The notes under the pieces are model-generated. The model was not told the DNA's origin and searched no databases. It worked only from the letters and a program-made list of their open reading frames with translations. 64,000 nt of DNA from Rhodoglobus sp. (GTDB taxonomy: Bacteria > Actinomycetota > Actinomycetes > Actinomycetales > Microbacteriaceae): positions 62,001 to 126,000 of the forward strand of contig JAODAQ010000051.1 in NCBI GenBank assembly GCA_025463515.1, read 5' to 3'. Position numbers and translations under genes: made by a program. Numbering within the stretch: the first letter of the stretch is position 1; each line of letters opens with the position of its first letter. This document shows positions 49,480-58,441 of the stretch, piece after piece.

Positions 49480-50997
49480 ATGTCGAACAGCACCGAGCCG
49501 CCCGCTCTCGAGCTCTCGCGAATAGCGAAGGCGTTCGGCGCGGTCATCGCTCTGACCAACGGGACTCTGCAGCTGCGCAAGAACTCGATCCACGCGCTCG
49601 TGGGCGAGAACGGCGCGGGCAAGTCCACGCTCGTCAAGATCATCGCGGGCCTGTACCAGCGCGACACCGGCGAGTTCCTGCTCGAGGGCGAGAGCGTCGA
49701 CTTCAGCTCGACCGCGCAGTCGAAGGCCGCCGGCATCGCCGTGATCTACCAGGAGCCCACGCTCTTCCCCGATCTCTCGGTCACCGAGAACATCTTCATG
49801 GGCCGCCAGCCCACGCGCTCGCTCGGCCGCATCGACCGCAAGCTCATGCGCGAGGAGGCCATCGGCCTGTTCACCCGCCTGGGCGTGCGCATCGACCCCG
49901 ACCGCCCGACCCTGGGCCTCTCGATCGCCGACCAGCAGATCATCGAGATCGCCAAGGCCATCTCGCTCGACGCCAAGGTCCTGGTCATGGACGAGCCGAC
50001 CGCGGCCCTCAGCGGCGTCGAGGTCGAGCGGCTCTTCACCGTTGCCCGCAGCCTGCGCGACGAGGGCCGCGCCCTCCTCTTCATCTCGCACCGCTTCGAC
50101 GAGGTGTTCGACCTGTGCGACACCGTCACGGTCATGCGCGACGGCGCGTACATCGCCACGAGCCCGATCGCCGACACGACGGTCGAGCAGATCGTGCGGC
50201 AGATGGTCGGCCGGGATGTCTCAGCGCTCTTCCCCAAGGAGGAGGCCGTGATCGGCGACGACGTGCTCGTCGTCGAGGGGCTCAGCCAGCCGGGCGTCTT
50301 CCACGACGTGTCGTTCACCGTGAAGTCGGGGGAGATCGTGGCCCTCGCCGGCCTCGTGGGCGCGGGGCGCAGCGAGATCGCGCGGGCCGTCTTCGGGGTC
50401 GACCCGTACAGCTCCGGGACGGTCAGGATCAACGGCGCCAAGGTGCCGCGGCGCAATCCCGCCGCGGCGATGAAGCTCGGGCTGGCCCTGGTGCCGGAGG
50501 ACCGGCGCAAGCAGGGGCTCGTGCTCGAGACATCCGTCGCCCGCAACACGACGCTCGCCATTCAGCGCTCGCTCGCGAGGTTCGGCTTCATCACCGACCG
50601 CGCCGAGAACGCCGCCGCGCGCATCTGGGACAGCCGGCTCGAGGTCAAGACCGCCTCGCTCGACACCGAGGCCGGCACGCTCTCCGGCGGCAACCAGCAG
50701 AAGGTCGTCCTCGCGAAGTGGCTCGCCACCAACCCGAGCGTGCTCATCGTCGACGAGCCCACCCGCGGCATCGACGTCGGGACCAAGGCCGAGGTGCACC
50801 GCCTGCTCTCCCAGCTCGCGGGCGAGGGGATGGCGATCATCATGATCTCTTCCGAGCTGCCCGAGGTGCTGGGCATGGCCGACCGCGTGCTCGTCGTGCA
50901 CGAGGGCAGCATCACGGCCGAGATCGACCGGGCGGATGCCACGGCCGAGACCGTCATGTTCGCCGCAACCCACAGCGCAGCGGAGGTTGCCCGATGA
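49480..50997 (+). CDS. sugar ABC transporter ATP-binding protein (RbsA-type, rhamnose)
   Basis: A 505-aa twin-ATPase subunit of the CUT2 class. First ATPase: LVGENGAGKSTLVKI, LSIADQQIIEIAKA, VLVMDEPTAAL. Second: the degenerate GLVGAGRSEIARAVFG loop, LSGGNQQKVVLAKWLA, VLIVDEPTRGIDVG. The weak second P-loop is normal for this class. Start chosen at ATG 49480 with AGAGG 11 nt before; 49471 is also possible. First gene of the importer ATPase-permease-permease-binding protein operon. Confidence 0.93.
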   Translation: MSNSTEPPALELSRIAKAFGAVIALTNGTLQLRKNSIHALVGENGAGKSTLVKIIAGLYQRDTGEFLLEGESVDFSSTAQSKAAGIAVIYQEPTLFPDLSVTENIFMGRQPTRSLGRIDRKLMREEAIGLFTRLGVRIDPDRPTLGLSIADQQIIEIAKAISLDAKVLVMDEPTAALSGVEVERLFTVARSLRDEGRALLFISHRFDEVFDLCDTVTVMRDGAYIATSPIADTTVEQIVRQMVGRDVSALFPKEEAVIGDDVLVVEGLSQPGVFHDVSFTVKSGEIVALAGLVGAGRSEIARAVFGVDPYSSGTVRINGAKVPRRNPAAAMKLGLALVPEDRRKQGLVLETSVARNTTLAIQRSLARFGFITDRAENAAARIWDSRLEVKTASLDTEAGTLSGGNQQKVVLAKWLATNPSVLIVDEPTRGIDVGTKAEVHRLLSQLAGEGMAIIMISSELPEVLGMADRVLVVHEGSITAEIDRADATAETVMFAATHSAAEVAR

Positions 50998-51992
50998 ACT
51001 CATTCACCAAGGGCCTGCGCGCCTTCGTGACCGCGCGCGAGACGGGCATCCTGCTCGCGCTCGTCATCGTGATCGCGGCCGCGACGATCAAGAACCCGAC
51101 ATTCCTGTTCAGCTCTGACGGATTCCGCGACCTGCTGCTCACGCCGTCGATCCTGCTGCTGCTCGCCGTCGGCCAGGCCATCGTGATCATCACGCGCAAC
51201 GTCGACCTGTCGGTCGGCTCGGTCCTCGGGCTCACCGCGTACCTGACCGGCCGGCTGTTCATCGATGTGCCGGGCATCCCGATCATCGTCGTCTTCCTCG
51301 TCGGCATCGTGTTCGGCGGGCTCCTCGGCCTGATCAACGGCGCGCTCGTCGCGTTCGCGAAGGTGCCGGCGCTCGTCATCACGCTCGGCACGCTCTACGC
51401 GTACCGCGGCATCAACGTGGTCTGGACCGGCAGTGACCGCATCAACTCCTCTGACATGCCGAAGGCGTTCCTCGCCCTCGGCACGCAGTCGATCCTGTTC
51501 ATCCCAGTGCTCACGATCATCGCCGTGGTCGTGCTCATCGTCGCCGCCTGGTACCTGCGCAACCGCCGCGCGGGCCGCGAGCTGTACGCGATCGGGTCCG
51601 ACCCGGATGCGGCGAACCTCTACGGCCTCAAGGTGACGCAGCGCCTGCTCGTGGCCTTCGTGCTCTCCGGCGCCCTCGCCGGGCTCGCGGGCGTGCTGTA
51701 CGCCGCGCGCTACGGCACCGTGAACTCCCAGGCGGGCACCGGCTTCGAGCTGCAGGCGGTCGGCGCCGCGGTGATCGGCGGCGTCGCCATCTTCGGCGGC
51801 AGCGGCAGCGTGTGGGGCGCGGCGATCGGCGCGTACCTCCTTCTCACGATCAACCGCGCGCTGCCGATCCTCGGGGTGCAGGACTTCTGGCAGCGGTTCG
51901 TGGTCGGCATCCTCATCATCGGCGCGATCGTGCTCGACCGGGTGCTCGCGCTGCGACAAGCGAAACGACTCACGGTAGCGAGGAACATCTGA
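50994..51992 (+). CDS. sugar ABC transporter permease (RbsC-type, rhamnose)
   Basis: A 332-aa CUT2 permease with eight to ten hydrophobic segments. Family motifs: IVIITRNVDLSVGSVLGLTAYLTG and ELYAIGSDPDAANLYGLKV, followed by the QAVGAAVIGGVAIFGGSGSVWGA stretch. Start overlaps the ATPase gene stop (ATGA); the end overlaps the second permease (TGATG). Confidence 0.93.
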   Translation: MNSFTKGLRAFVTARETGILLALVIVIAAATIKNPTFLFSSDGFRDLLLTPSILLLLAVGQAIVIITRNVDLSVGSVLGLTAYLTGRLFIDVPGIPIIVVFLVGIVFGGLLGLINGALVAFAKVPALVITLGTLYAYRGINVVWTGSDRINSSDMPKAFLALGTQSILFIPVLTIIAVVVLIVAAWYLRNRRAGRELYAIGSDPDAANLYGLKVTQRLLVAFVLSGALAGLAGVLYAARYGTVNSQAGTGFELQAVGAAVIGGVAIFGGSGSVWGAAIGAYLLLTINRALPILGVQDFWQRFVVGILIIGAIVLDRVLALRQAKRLTVARNI

Positions 51993-53038
51993 TGACCGAG
52001 ACCGCCGCGACCCCGCGCACCTACCGCGACTACGCCCAGCCCCTGTGGCGTCGCCTCCTCGTCTCTCGCGAGGGCGCCGTCATCGCAGCTCTCGTGCTCG
52101 TCGTGGTCTTCGCGATCAGCTTCGTGCCGCACTTCGCACAGCCGATCACGCTCACCTACCTGCTGCTCGACATCACGCCGATCCTGCTGATCGCCCTGCC
52201 GATGACCCTCATCATCATCACGGGCGAGATCGACCTCTCGGTCGCGAGCACCATGGGCCTGGCGAGCGTCACGCTCGGTGTGCTGCACCAGGCCGGGATG
52301 CCCATCCCGCTGGCCGGCGCGATCGCCCTCGTCGTGGGCGCCATCGCGGGCGCGCTCAACGGCTTCCTCATCACCGTCGTGGGGCTGCCCTCGCTCGCGG
52401 TCACCATCGGAACGCTCGCCCTCTACCGCGGCCTCGCAGTCGGGCTGCTCGGCACGACCGCCGTCACCGAGTTCACCGAGTTCTGGACCGACCTCGCGAA
52501 GTCGAAGATCCCGGGAACCTCGATGCCGAGCGTCGTCATCGTGATCCTCGTGCTCGCGATCGTCTTCGTGGCCCTGCTCCACTTCACGCCCTTCGGCCGC
52601 GGCATCTTCGCGATCGGGCTCAGCCCCGAGACCGCGCGCTTCTCCGGGGTGAAGGTCGAGCGCACCAAGTTCATCCTGTTCGTGCTGAGCGGCCTCATCT
52701 CCGCGCTCGCCGGGCTGTACTACACGCTGCGCTTCAGCAGTGCCCGCGGCGACAACGCCACCGGCTACGAGCTGCAGGTGATCGCGGCCGTGCTGCTCGG
52801 CGGCGTCTCGATCTTCGGCGGGCGGGGCTCGATCGTGGGCCCGCTCGGCGGCGTGTTCCTCATCGGCGTCCTCGCGAGCGCACTGCGGCTCGCGAACGTG
52901 ACGTCCGACGTCATCAACATCATCACAGGGACGCTGCTCGTCGCGTCCGTGGTGGCAACGAGCTTCCTGGCCTGGTTCCGCACCAAGCGTGCCCGCCCGG
53001 GGAAGAAAACGGAGATCCTAGCCGTCGCCAAGGGCTAG
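51992..53038 (+). CDS. sugar ABC transporter permease (RbsC-type, second)
   Basis: A 348-aa CUT2 permease: LIIITGEIDLSVASTMGLASVTLG, GIFAIGLSPETARFSGVKVERTK, and QVIAAVLLGGVSIFGGRGSIVGPLGGVF. Two different permeases with one ATPase and one binding protein is the standard make-up of bacterial rhamnose importers. No terminator is seen in the 62 bp before the binding-protein gene. Confidence 0.93.
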   Translation: MTETAATPRTYRDYAQPLWRRLLVSREGAVIAALVLVVVFAISFVPHFAQPITLTYLLLDITPILLIALPMTLIIITGEIDLSVASTMGLASVTLGVLHQAGMPIPLAGAIALVVGAIAGALNGFLITVVGLPSLAVTIGTLALYRGLAVGLLGTTAVTEFTEFWTDLAKSKIPGTSMPSVVIVILVLAIVFVALLHFTPFGRGIFAIGLSPETARFSGVKVERTKFILFVLSGLISALAGLYYTLRFSSARGDNATGYELQVIAAVLLGGVSIFGGRGSIVGPLGGVFLIGVLASALRLANVTSDVINIITGTLLVASVVATSFLAWFRTKRARPGKKTEILAVAKG

Positions 53039-53100
53039 GGCCTCCTGCTCCATCGTCGATGCAATCACATCGGCTTGAACCGAAAACAACAGGGAGAACA

Positions 53101-54144
53101 ATGATGTTTGGATTCACCAGGAAGGCCCGCGTCGGCGCCTTCGCCGCCATCGCGGTGAGCGTCGCGCTCGTCGCGACCGGCTGCGCGGCAACCGGCACCG
53201 ACAGCGGCACGGACGAGGGAAGCGGCGACGCCGACCTCTCCATCACGTTCCTGCCGAAGAACCTCGGCAACGCCTACTTCGACACCTCCGACAAGGGCGG
53301 CGCTGACGCGATCGCCGAGTTCGGCGGCACCTACGCCGAAGTCGGCCCCGCCACCGGCTCGCCCGACGGCCAGGTCAGCTACATCAACACCCTCACCCAG
53401 CAGGGTGTTGGCGCCATCGCCCTCTCGGCCAACGACCCCGACGCCCTGTGCGACGCGGTCGGTGAAGCCCGCGACGCCGGTGTGAAGGTCGTCACGTTCG
53501 ACGCCGACACGAACCCCGACTGCCGCGACCTCTTCATCAACCAGGCCGAGGCCGACGGCATCGCCAAGGTCGAGGTCGACCTCATCGCCGAGCAGATCGG
53601 TGACGCGGGCAAGATCGCGATCCTCTCCGCCACGGCGAACGCCACCAACCAGAACGCCTGGATCGAGCTCATGAAGGCCGACCTCGCCGCCAACCACCCG
53701 AACATCGAGCTCGTGGATGTCGTGTACGGCGACGACGACGACCAGACGTCGTTCGACAAGACTGCGGCCCTGCTGCAGACCTACCCGGACCTCAAGGGCA
53801 TCATCTCGCCCACCACGGTCGGCATCGCTGCCGCTGCGCGCTACCTGCAGACCTCGGAGTTCAAGGGCAAGGTCTTCCTGACCGGCCTCGGCACCCCGAA
53901 CCAGATGCGCGACTTCGTCAACGACGGCACGGTAACGGCGTTCGCGCTGTGGAACCCGGCCGACCTCGGCTACCTCGCCGCCTACGCGGCGAAGGCGCTC
54001 ATCGAGGGCACCATCACCGGTGCTGAGGGCGACAAGTTCGACGCCGGCAAGCTCGGCAGCTACACCGTTGGCAAGGACGGCACCGTGCTCCTGGGCGACC
54101 CGTTCACGTTCAACAAGGACAACATCGCGGACTTCAACTTCTAA
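53101..54144 (+). CDS. rhaS: rhamnose ABC transporter substrate-binding lipoprotein
   Basis: A 347-aa periplasmic-binding-protein-1-like protein. The signal VGAFAAIAVSVALVATGCAATG has a lipobox cysteine (ATGC). The mature part ITFLPKNLGNAYFDTSDKGGADAIAEFGG and GVGAIALSANDPDALC fit the RhaS family (the usual LPK-x-LGNPYFD pattern). Two in-frame ATGs at 53101 and 53104 follow AGGGAG; the second has the better spacing. Its position opposite rhaMIDB and its motifs support L-rhamnose as ligand. Confidence 0.93.
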   Translation: MMFGFTRKARVGAFAAIAVSVALVATGCAATGTDSGTDEGSGDADLSITFLPKNLGNAYFDTSDKGGADAIAEFGGTYAEVGPATGSPDGQVSYINTLTQQGVGAIALSANDPDALCDAVGEARDAGVKVVTFDADTNPDCRDLFINQAEADGIAKVEVDLIAEQIGDAGKIAILSATANATNQNAWIELMKADLAANHPNIELVDVVYGDDDDQTSFDKTAALLQTYPDLKGIISPTTVGIAAAARYLQTSEFKGKVFLTGLGTPNQMRDFVNDGTVTAFALWNPADLGYLAAYAAKALIEGTITGAEGDKFDAGKLGSYTVGKDGTVLLGDPFTFNKDNIADFNF

Positions 54145-54158
54145 GTCCCCATGAAGAG

Positions 54159-54188
54159 CGGCCCGGCCGGCAGACGCCGGTCGGGCCG
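54159..54188 (+). terminator. hairpin after the rhamnose importer operon
   Basis: CGGCCCGGCCGGC and GCCGGTCGGGCCG form a 13-bp stem (one G-T pair) with loop AGAC, 14 nt beyond the stop and followed by ATCTTGTCC. Confidence 0.8.
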
Positions 54189-54230
54189 ATCTTGTCCACC
54201 ACCACCGAGCACCGTCGCCCGAGGAGAGAC

Positions 54231-55244
54231 ATGACCACCACGAGCATCCGCGATGTCGCGCGGCTTGCCGGGGTCTCCGTCGGCACCGTCTCCAACGTGC
54301 TCAACAAGCCCGACGAGGTCTCGTCGGACACGATCGGCCGGGTGCAGCGGGCCATCGAAGAGCTCGGCTACATCCGTAACGACGCTGCGCGGCGGCTTCG
54401 CGCCGGCGTGAGCTCGACCGTCGGCTTCGTCGTCCTCGACGGCCAGAACCCGTTCTTCAACGAGGTCGTTCGCGGGGCCGAGGACGAGGCCTCCAAGAAC
54501 GGCATCGCCATCCTCGTCGGCAACACCGACGAGGACACCCGCCGCGAGGGCATGTACCTCGACCTGTTCGAGGAGCAGCGCGTGCGCGGCGTCCTGATCT
54601 CGCCGCACGGCGATATCGGCGCGCGCCTCGACCGCCTCAAGTCGCGCCAGATCCCCGCGGTGCTCGTCGACCGCATCAACGTCGACGGCAAGTTCAGCTC
54701 CGTGGCGGTCGACAGCGTCGCGGGCGGCGAGATGGCCGCCCAGCACCTCATCGACTCCGGCCGCCGGCGGATCGCCTTCGTGGGCGGTCCCTTCGACATC
54801 CGCCAGGTGCGCGACCGCCTCGAGGGCGCCCGCGTCGCGGTGGACAACAGCGACCACGATGTCGACATCGAGGTGGTCGCCACCCAGGCCCTGACCGTCG
54901 AGGAGGGCGTGCTCGCCGGGCGCCGCATCATGGAGCGCCCGCCCTCGGCCCGCCCCGACGCGCTGTTCGCCGCGAACGACCTGCTCGCCCTCGGGCTCCT
55001 GCAGTCGCTCGTGGTCGGCGGAACCCTGCTCGTGCCCAGCCAGATCTCGCTCATCGGATTCGACGACATCGCCTTCGCGGGCGCCGCGGCGGTGCCGCTC
55101 TCGTCGGTGCGCCAGCCCAGCCGGATGATCGGCCAGACCGCCCTGCGGGTGCTCATCGAAGAGTCGAACGACCCGGGCATGATCCCGCGGCAGACCGTCT
55201 TCCGGCCCGAACTCGTGGTGCGCGCGTCGACGCAGCCGCAGTAG
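54231..55244 (+). CDS. LacI-family transcriptional regulator (rhamnose locus, first of pair)
   Basis: A 337-aa repressor. The N-terminal helix-turn-helix and hinge are SIRDVARLAGVSVGTVSNVLNKPDEVSSDT, followed by a sugar-binding domain (VGFVVLDGQNPFFNEVVRGAEDEA, LISPHGDIGARLD, RRRIAFVGGPFDIRQVRDRLEGA). ATG at 54231 follows GAGGAG. It sits behind the importer's terminator and is the leading candidate for the AACTGAATCGATTCAGTT operator. A close paralogue follows directly. Confidence 0.93.
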   Translation: MTTTSIRDVARLAGVSVGTVSNVLNKPDEVSSDTIGRVQRAIEELGYIRNDAARRLRAGVSSTVGFVVLDGQNPFFNEVVRGAEDEASKNGIAILVGNTDEDTRREGMYLDLFEEQRVRGVLISPHGDIGARLDRLKSRQIPAVLVDRINVDGKFSSVAVDSVAGGEMAAQHLIDSGRRRIAFVGGPFDIRQVRDRLEGARVAVDNSDHDVDIEVVATQALTVEEGVLAGRRIMERPPSARPDALFAANDLLALGLLQSLVVGGTLLVPSQISLIGFDDIAFAGAAAVPLSSVRQPSRMIGQTALRVLIEESNDPGMIPRQTVFRPELVVRASTQPQ

Positions 55245-55260
55245 TGCCACTATGGGGGCC

Positions 55261-56271
55261 ATGTCCACAGTCAGCGTCCGGGATGTCGCCCAGCGCGCCG
55301 GAGTCTCCGTAGGCACCGTCTCCAACGTCATGAACCACCCCGACAAAGTCGCGCCCTCGACCGTCACGCGGGTGCAGTCCGCCATCGAGGAGCTCGGCTT
55401 CATCCGCAACGACGCCGCGCGCCAACTGCGCGACGGGCGGAGCAAGACCATCGGCCTCGTCGTGCTCGACGTGCGGAACCCCTTCTTCACCGACGTCGCC
55501 CGGGGCGCCGAGGACAAGGCCGCGAGCGCCGGCCTCACGGTCACCCTCGGCAACAGCGACGAGAACACCGTGCGCGAGGCCACCTACCTCGACCTGTTCG
55601 AGCAGCAGCGGGTACAGGGCGTGCTGATCTCGCCCTACTCCGACATCACCGCGCGGCTGCACACGCTCCGCCAGCGGGGCATCCCGGCCGTGCTCGTCGA
55701 CCGCACCAGCCACGACCTGACGATCAGCTCCGTCTCGGTCGATGACCTGGCGGGCGGCCGGATGGCGGTCGAGCACCTCGTCTCGCAGGGCCGCCGCCGC
55801 ATCGCGTTCGTGGGCGGGCCCATGGAGATCCGGCAGGTCGCCGACCGGCTCGAGGGTGCCCGGCAGGCCGTGGCGGTCAATCCGGATGTCACGCTCGAGG
55901 TGATCGAGATCGAAGCCCTGAGCGTCATCGCGGGCCGGGCCGCCGGTTCCGCGATCGTCGCGCGACCGAAGGCCGATCGGCCGGACGCGATCTTCGCCGC
56001 CAACGACCTGGTCTCGATGGGGGTGCTCCAGGCGCTCATGATGCAGGGCGCCGTCGTGAACGTGCCCGCCGAGATCGCGCTCATCGGCTACGACGACATC
56101 GACTTCGCGTCGGCCGCGGTCGTGCCGCTGTCGTCGATCCGGCAGCCGAGCGCGCTCATCGGCGCCACCGCGGTCGAGATCCTGCTCGAGGAGGCCGCGG
56201 ACCCGTCCATCGAGGCGCGCCAGATCGTGTTCCAGCCCGAGCTCGTCGTGCGGGCATCCACCCGCGCCTAG
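55261..56271 (+). CDS. LacI-family transcriptional regulator (rhamnose locus, second of pair)
   Basis: A 336-aa protein, strongly similar in order and wording to the previous gene (SVRDVAQRAGVSVGTVSNVMNHPDKV; VVLDVRNPFFTDVARGAED; RRRIAFVGGPMEIRQVADRLEGARQAV; LVVRAST at the end). The recognition helix VSVGTVSN is identical, so both may bind the same operators while answering different sugars. An ATG at 55252 is also possible. A local tandem duplication is the simplest origin. Confidence 0.92.
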   Translation: MSTVSVRDVAQRAGVSVGTVSNVMNHPDKVAPSTVTRVQSAIEELGFIRNDAARQLRDGRSKTIGLVVLDVRNPFFTDVARGAEDKAASAGLTVTLGNSDENTVREATYLDLFEQQRVQGVLISPYSDITARLHTLRQRGIPAVLVDRTSHDLTISSVSVDDLAGGRMAVEHLVSQGRRRIAFVGGPMEIRQVADRLEGARQAVAVNPDVTLEVIEIEALSVIAGRAAGSAIVARPKADRPDAIFAANDLVSMGVLQALMMQGAVVNVPAEIALIGYDDIDFASAAVVPLSSIRQPSALIGATAVEILLEEAADPSIEARQIVFQPELVVRASTRA

Positions 56272-56413
56272 CCCGCCGGCGCGCGGCCCGCCGCCCGCGC
56301 GTCCAGTACCGCCGACCGCTCCCCGCCGCGCCTCGCGCCCCACTCCCCGCCTCGTGCCGCACCCCGCCGCACGCCCCGCCGCGTGCCGCACGCCCCGCCT
56401 CGCGCCGCACCCC

Positions 56414-56534
56414 GACTCGTCAAAAGATGCTCCGAAAGCGTCATTGGAGAGCATCCTTTGAGGTTTCGCCTTCAGCCGCCCGATCGACTCATCAAAAAAT
56501 GCGCTTCTCGCGCGATTTTGGAGCACATTTCGAC
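56414..56534. repeat. two related AT-richer repeat units with dyad symmetry
   Basis: Unit 1 (56414-56466) begins GACTCGTCAAAAGATGC and closes GAGAGCATCCTTTGAGG; unit 2 (56486-56534) begins GACTCATCAAAAAATGCGC and contains GCGCGATTTTGGAG. Each can fold on itself (CAAAAGATGCTC with GAGAGCATCCTTTG; AAAATGCGC with GCGCGATTTT). Start-to-start distance is 72 bp. C-rich imperfect repeats (56280-56413) fill the first part of this 363-bp gene-free stretch. Confidence 0.65.
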
Positions 56535-56571
56535 CACTCGGGCACACGGGCGCAGAGGGCACTCGGGCACG

Positions 56572-56625
<54 letters not shown>

Positions 56626-56634
56626 CGCCTGCGC

Positions 56635-57045
56635 CTAGTCGAACTCGATCTCCACGAGCACGCTGCCGTCGAGCCAGTCCTGCACCGAGGTCGGCTGGCG
56701 GATGCGCCCGGGGTTCGCGGGCTGGTTCAGGTCGGCGACGATCGCGGTGAAGACGCGGCGGCGCTCGGCCTCGTCGGTGACGGGGTGCGCGGTCGCCTTC
56801 AGGCTCGCCTGCGCGCCGTGCTTGAGGTGCAGGGTGAACCGCGGGTTCGCCTCGAGGTTGCGGAACCAGTCGGGCGTCGGGGCGGGCATCCCGCTCAGGT
56901 AGTTGGTCTCTCCCACACGGTAGAACCAGATCTCGATGCGCCTCGGAAGGCCGCTGCGCCCGCCGATCGTGGTGATCTCGGCGGTGCGGTCCCAGGCGGT
57001 CGAGGCGGGAGTGAGAGCGAGGGCGTCTCGGGCAGCGTCGTCCAT
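56635..57045 (-). CDS. nitroreductase/deazaflavin (F420)-dependent oxidoreductase family protein
   Basis: A 136-aa split-barrel flavin/deazaflavin-binding protein of the Ddn/DUF385 type. Recognisable: TAEITTIGGRSGLPRRIEIWFYRVGETNYLSGMP, DWFRNLEANPRFTLHLK and the C-terminal AIVADLNQPANP. The ATG at 57045 starts the fold; the longer frame upstream is Arg/Pro-rich filler. Monocistronic; function not predictable beyond redox or F420 binding. Confidence 0.82.
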   Translation of the reverse strand: MDDAARDALALTPASTAWDRTAEITTIGGRSGLPRRIEIWFYRVGETNYLSGMPAPTPDWFRNLEANPRFTLHLKHGAQASLKATAHPVTDEAERRRVFTAIVADLNQPANPGRIRQPTSVQDWLDGSVLVEIEFD

Positions 57046-57223
57046 TCGCCCAGTGTGGCGCAGTGACAACCGCTTGCATGGTCGAACTGGCCGGAACCTG
57101 GCCCCCGAACGGGGGAGGATCGGGTCGGTCTGCCCCCCGGTTTCGCCCGGACGTACCCCGACCGCGGCGCCGACGCGGCACAGGGCGCTCGAACGGTAGT
57201 CTCGGCAGGTCGGAAGGAACCAG

Positions 57224-58234
57224 GTGGCACGGGTAGGAATACGGGAGGTGGCGACGCTCGCCGAGGTCTCCAACGGTACGGTCTCGCACTACCTCAACCA
57301 CCCCGACCGCGTCTCGCCGGAGAAGCGCGACCGCATCAAGAAGGCCATCGACCAGCTCGGCTTCGTGCGCAACAACGCGGCCTGGCAACTGCGCCTCGGC
57401 CGCAGCGGCACGATCGCGTACATCGCCCCCGACGTGAGCAACCCCTTCTTCTCCACCATCGCCGAGGGCGTCGAGCAGCGCGCAGCGACCCACAATCTCG
57501 CCGTGTTCATCTCGAACTCCAACCGCAGCCGCGCCCGTGAGGACGCCTACCTCGACATGTTCGAGGCCCAGCAGGTGCAGGGGATGCTCGTCGCCTCCCA
57601 CGACCCGATCGAAGACCGTCTGACGCAGATCCGCGCGCGGGGCATCCCCTCGGTCCTCGTCGGCCAGCGCGCCATGTCGGAGGCGCAGCCGTCCGTCTCG
57701 GTGGACGACGTGGCGGGGGGCTACATGGCGATGAAGCACCTCATCGACCTCGGCCGCAAGCGCATCGCGTTCGTGGGCGGCCCCCTGGCCATCCGCCAGG
57801 TCGCCGACCGCCTCGAGGGCGCGGGCACGGCCGTGCGCGAGGCGGGCGACGTGACGCTCGAGGTGCTCAACGTGACCAACCGCACGATCACCGACGGGCG
57901 CGAGGTCGGCAGGGCGCTCGCCGCGCGCCCCGTGAACACCCGCCCCGACGCGATCTTCGCCGTCAACGACCTGCTCGCCCTCGGCCTGCTGCAGGTGCTC
58001 GTGGCGAGCGGCGCCAGGGTCCCGGACGACATCGCGCTCGTGGGCTACGACGACATCGAGTACGGGGAGTCGTCGATCATCCCGCTCACCTCGGTGCGCG
58101 CGCCGCACGAGGGCTTCGGCTTCGCGGCCGTCGACCTGCTCGTGAGTCAGATGACCGACGAGCCGCCCGCGACGCCCAAGCAGCTCGTGTTCCAGCCAGA
58201 GCTCGTCGTCAGGGCATCAACCTCCGCACGCTGA
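57224..58234 (+). CDS. LacI-family transcriptional regulator (for the UPF0261 operon)
   Basis: A 336-aa repressor with GTG start and GGAAGGA upstream. The helix-turn-helix is GIREVATLAEVSNGTVSHYLNHPDRVSPEKR, different in its recognition helix (VSNGTVSHY) from the rhamnose pair. The sugar domain includes IAYIAPDVSNPFFSTIAEGVEQRAA, RKRIAFVGGPLAIRQVADRLEGAGTAV and IALVGYDDIEY. Its end faces the operon at 58442; two TGAC-TCG/ACG-TTTCAA sites in between are its probable operators. Confidence 0.92.
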   Translation: MARVGIREVATLAEVSNGTVSHYLNHPDRVSPEKRDRIKKAIDQLGFVRNNAAWQLRLGRSGTIAYIAPDVSNPFFSTIAEGVEQRAATHNLAVFISNSNRSRAREDAYLDMFEAQQVQGMLVASHDPIEDRLTQIRARGIPSVLVGQRAMSEAQPSVSVDDVAGGYMAMKHLIDLGRKRIAFVGGPLAIRQVADRLEGAGTAVREAGDVTLEVLNVTNRTITDGREVGRALAARPVNTRPDAIFAVNDLLALGLLQVLVASGARVPDDIALVGYDDIEYGESSIIPLTSVRAPHEGFGFAAVDLLVSQMTDEPPATPKQLVFQPELVVRASTSAR

Positions 58235-58298
58235 GCCGCCCGCCGCGGCGGTGGTGGCGTGCGCGCGCGGCCGGGGTCGAACCGGACCCCCGGCCAAA

Positions 58299-58383
58299 CT
58301 GACTCGTTTCAACGCCAATCCGGTGCCGAACAGAGGCAATGAGCCGTCGCCCACTTGACACGTTTCAATATCTGAATCAGGAT
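58299..58383 (+). promoter_or_regulatory. twin LacI-type operators and promoter of the UPF0261 operon
   Basis: CTGACTCGTTTCAA (58299-58312) and TTGACACGTTTCAA (58355-58368) are CG-centred dyads of the same type, 56 bp apart. The second contains a TTGACA -35 box (58355-58360); CAGGAT (58378-58383) at 17-bp spacing could be the -10. The rest of 58235-58441 holds no gene. Confidence 0.7.
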
Positions 58384-58441
58384 GGATCTGACGCCAGCCG
58401 CGCTGGCGCGCACGATCACGACGATTCAACGGAGAGACACT

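Noticed and set aside
58382-58441. Upstream start (ATG 58382) for the UPF0261 protein
   Set aside because: It overlaps the probable -10 region, has no ribosome site, and adds 20 residues not typical of the family; GTG 58442 has GGAGAG at 5 nt.
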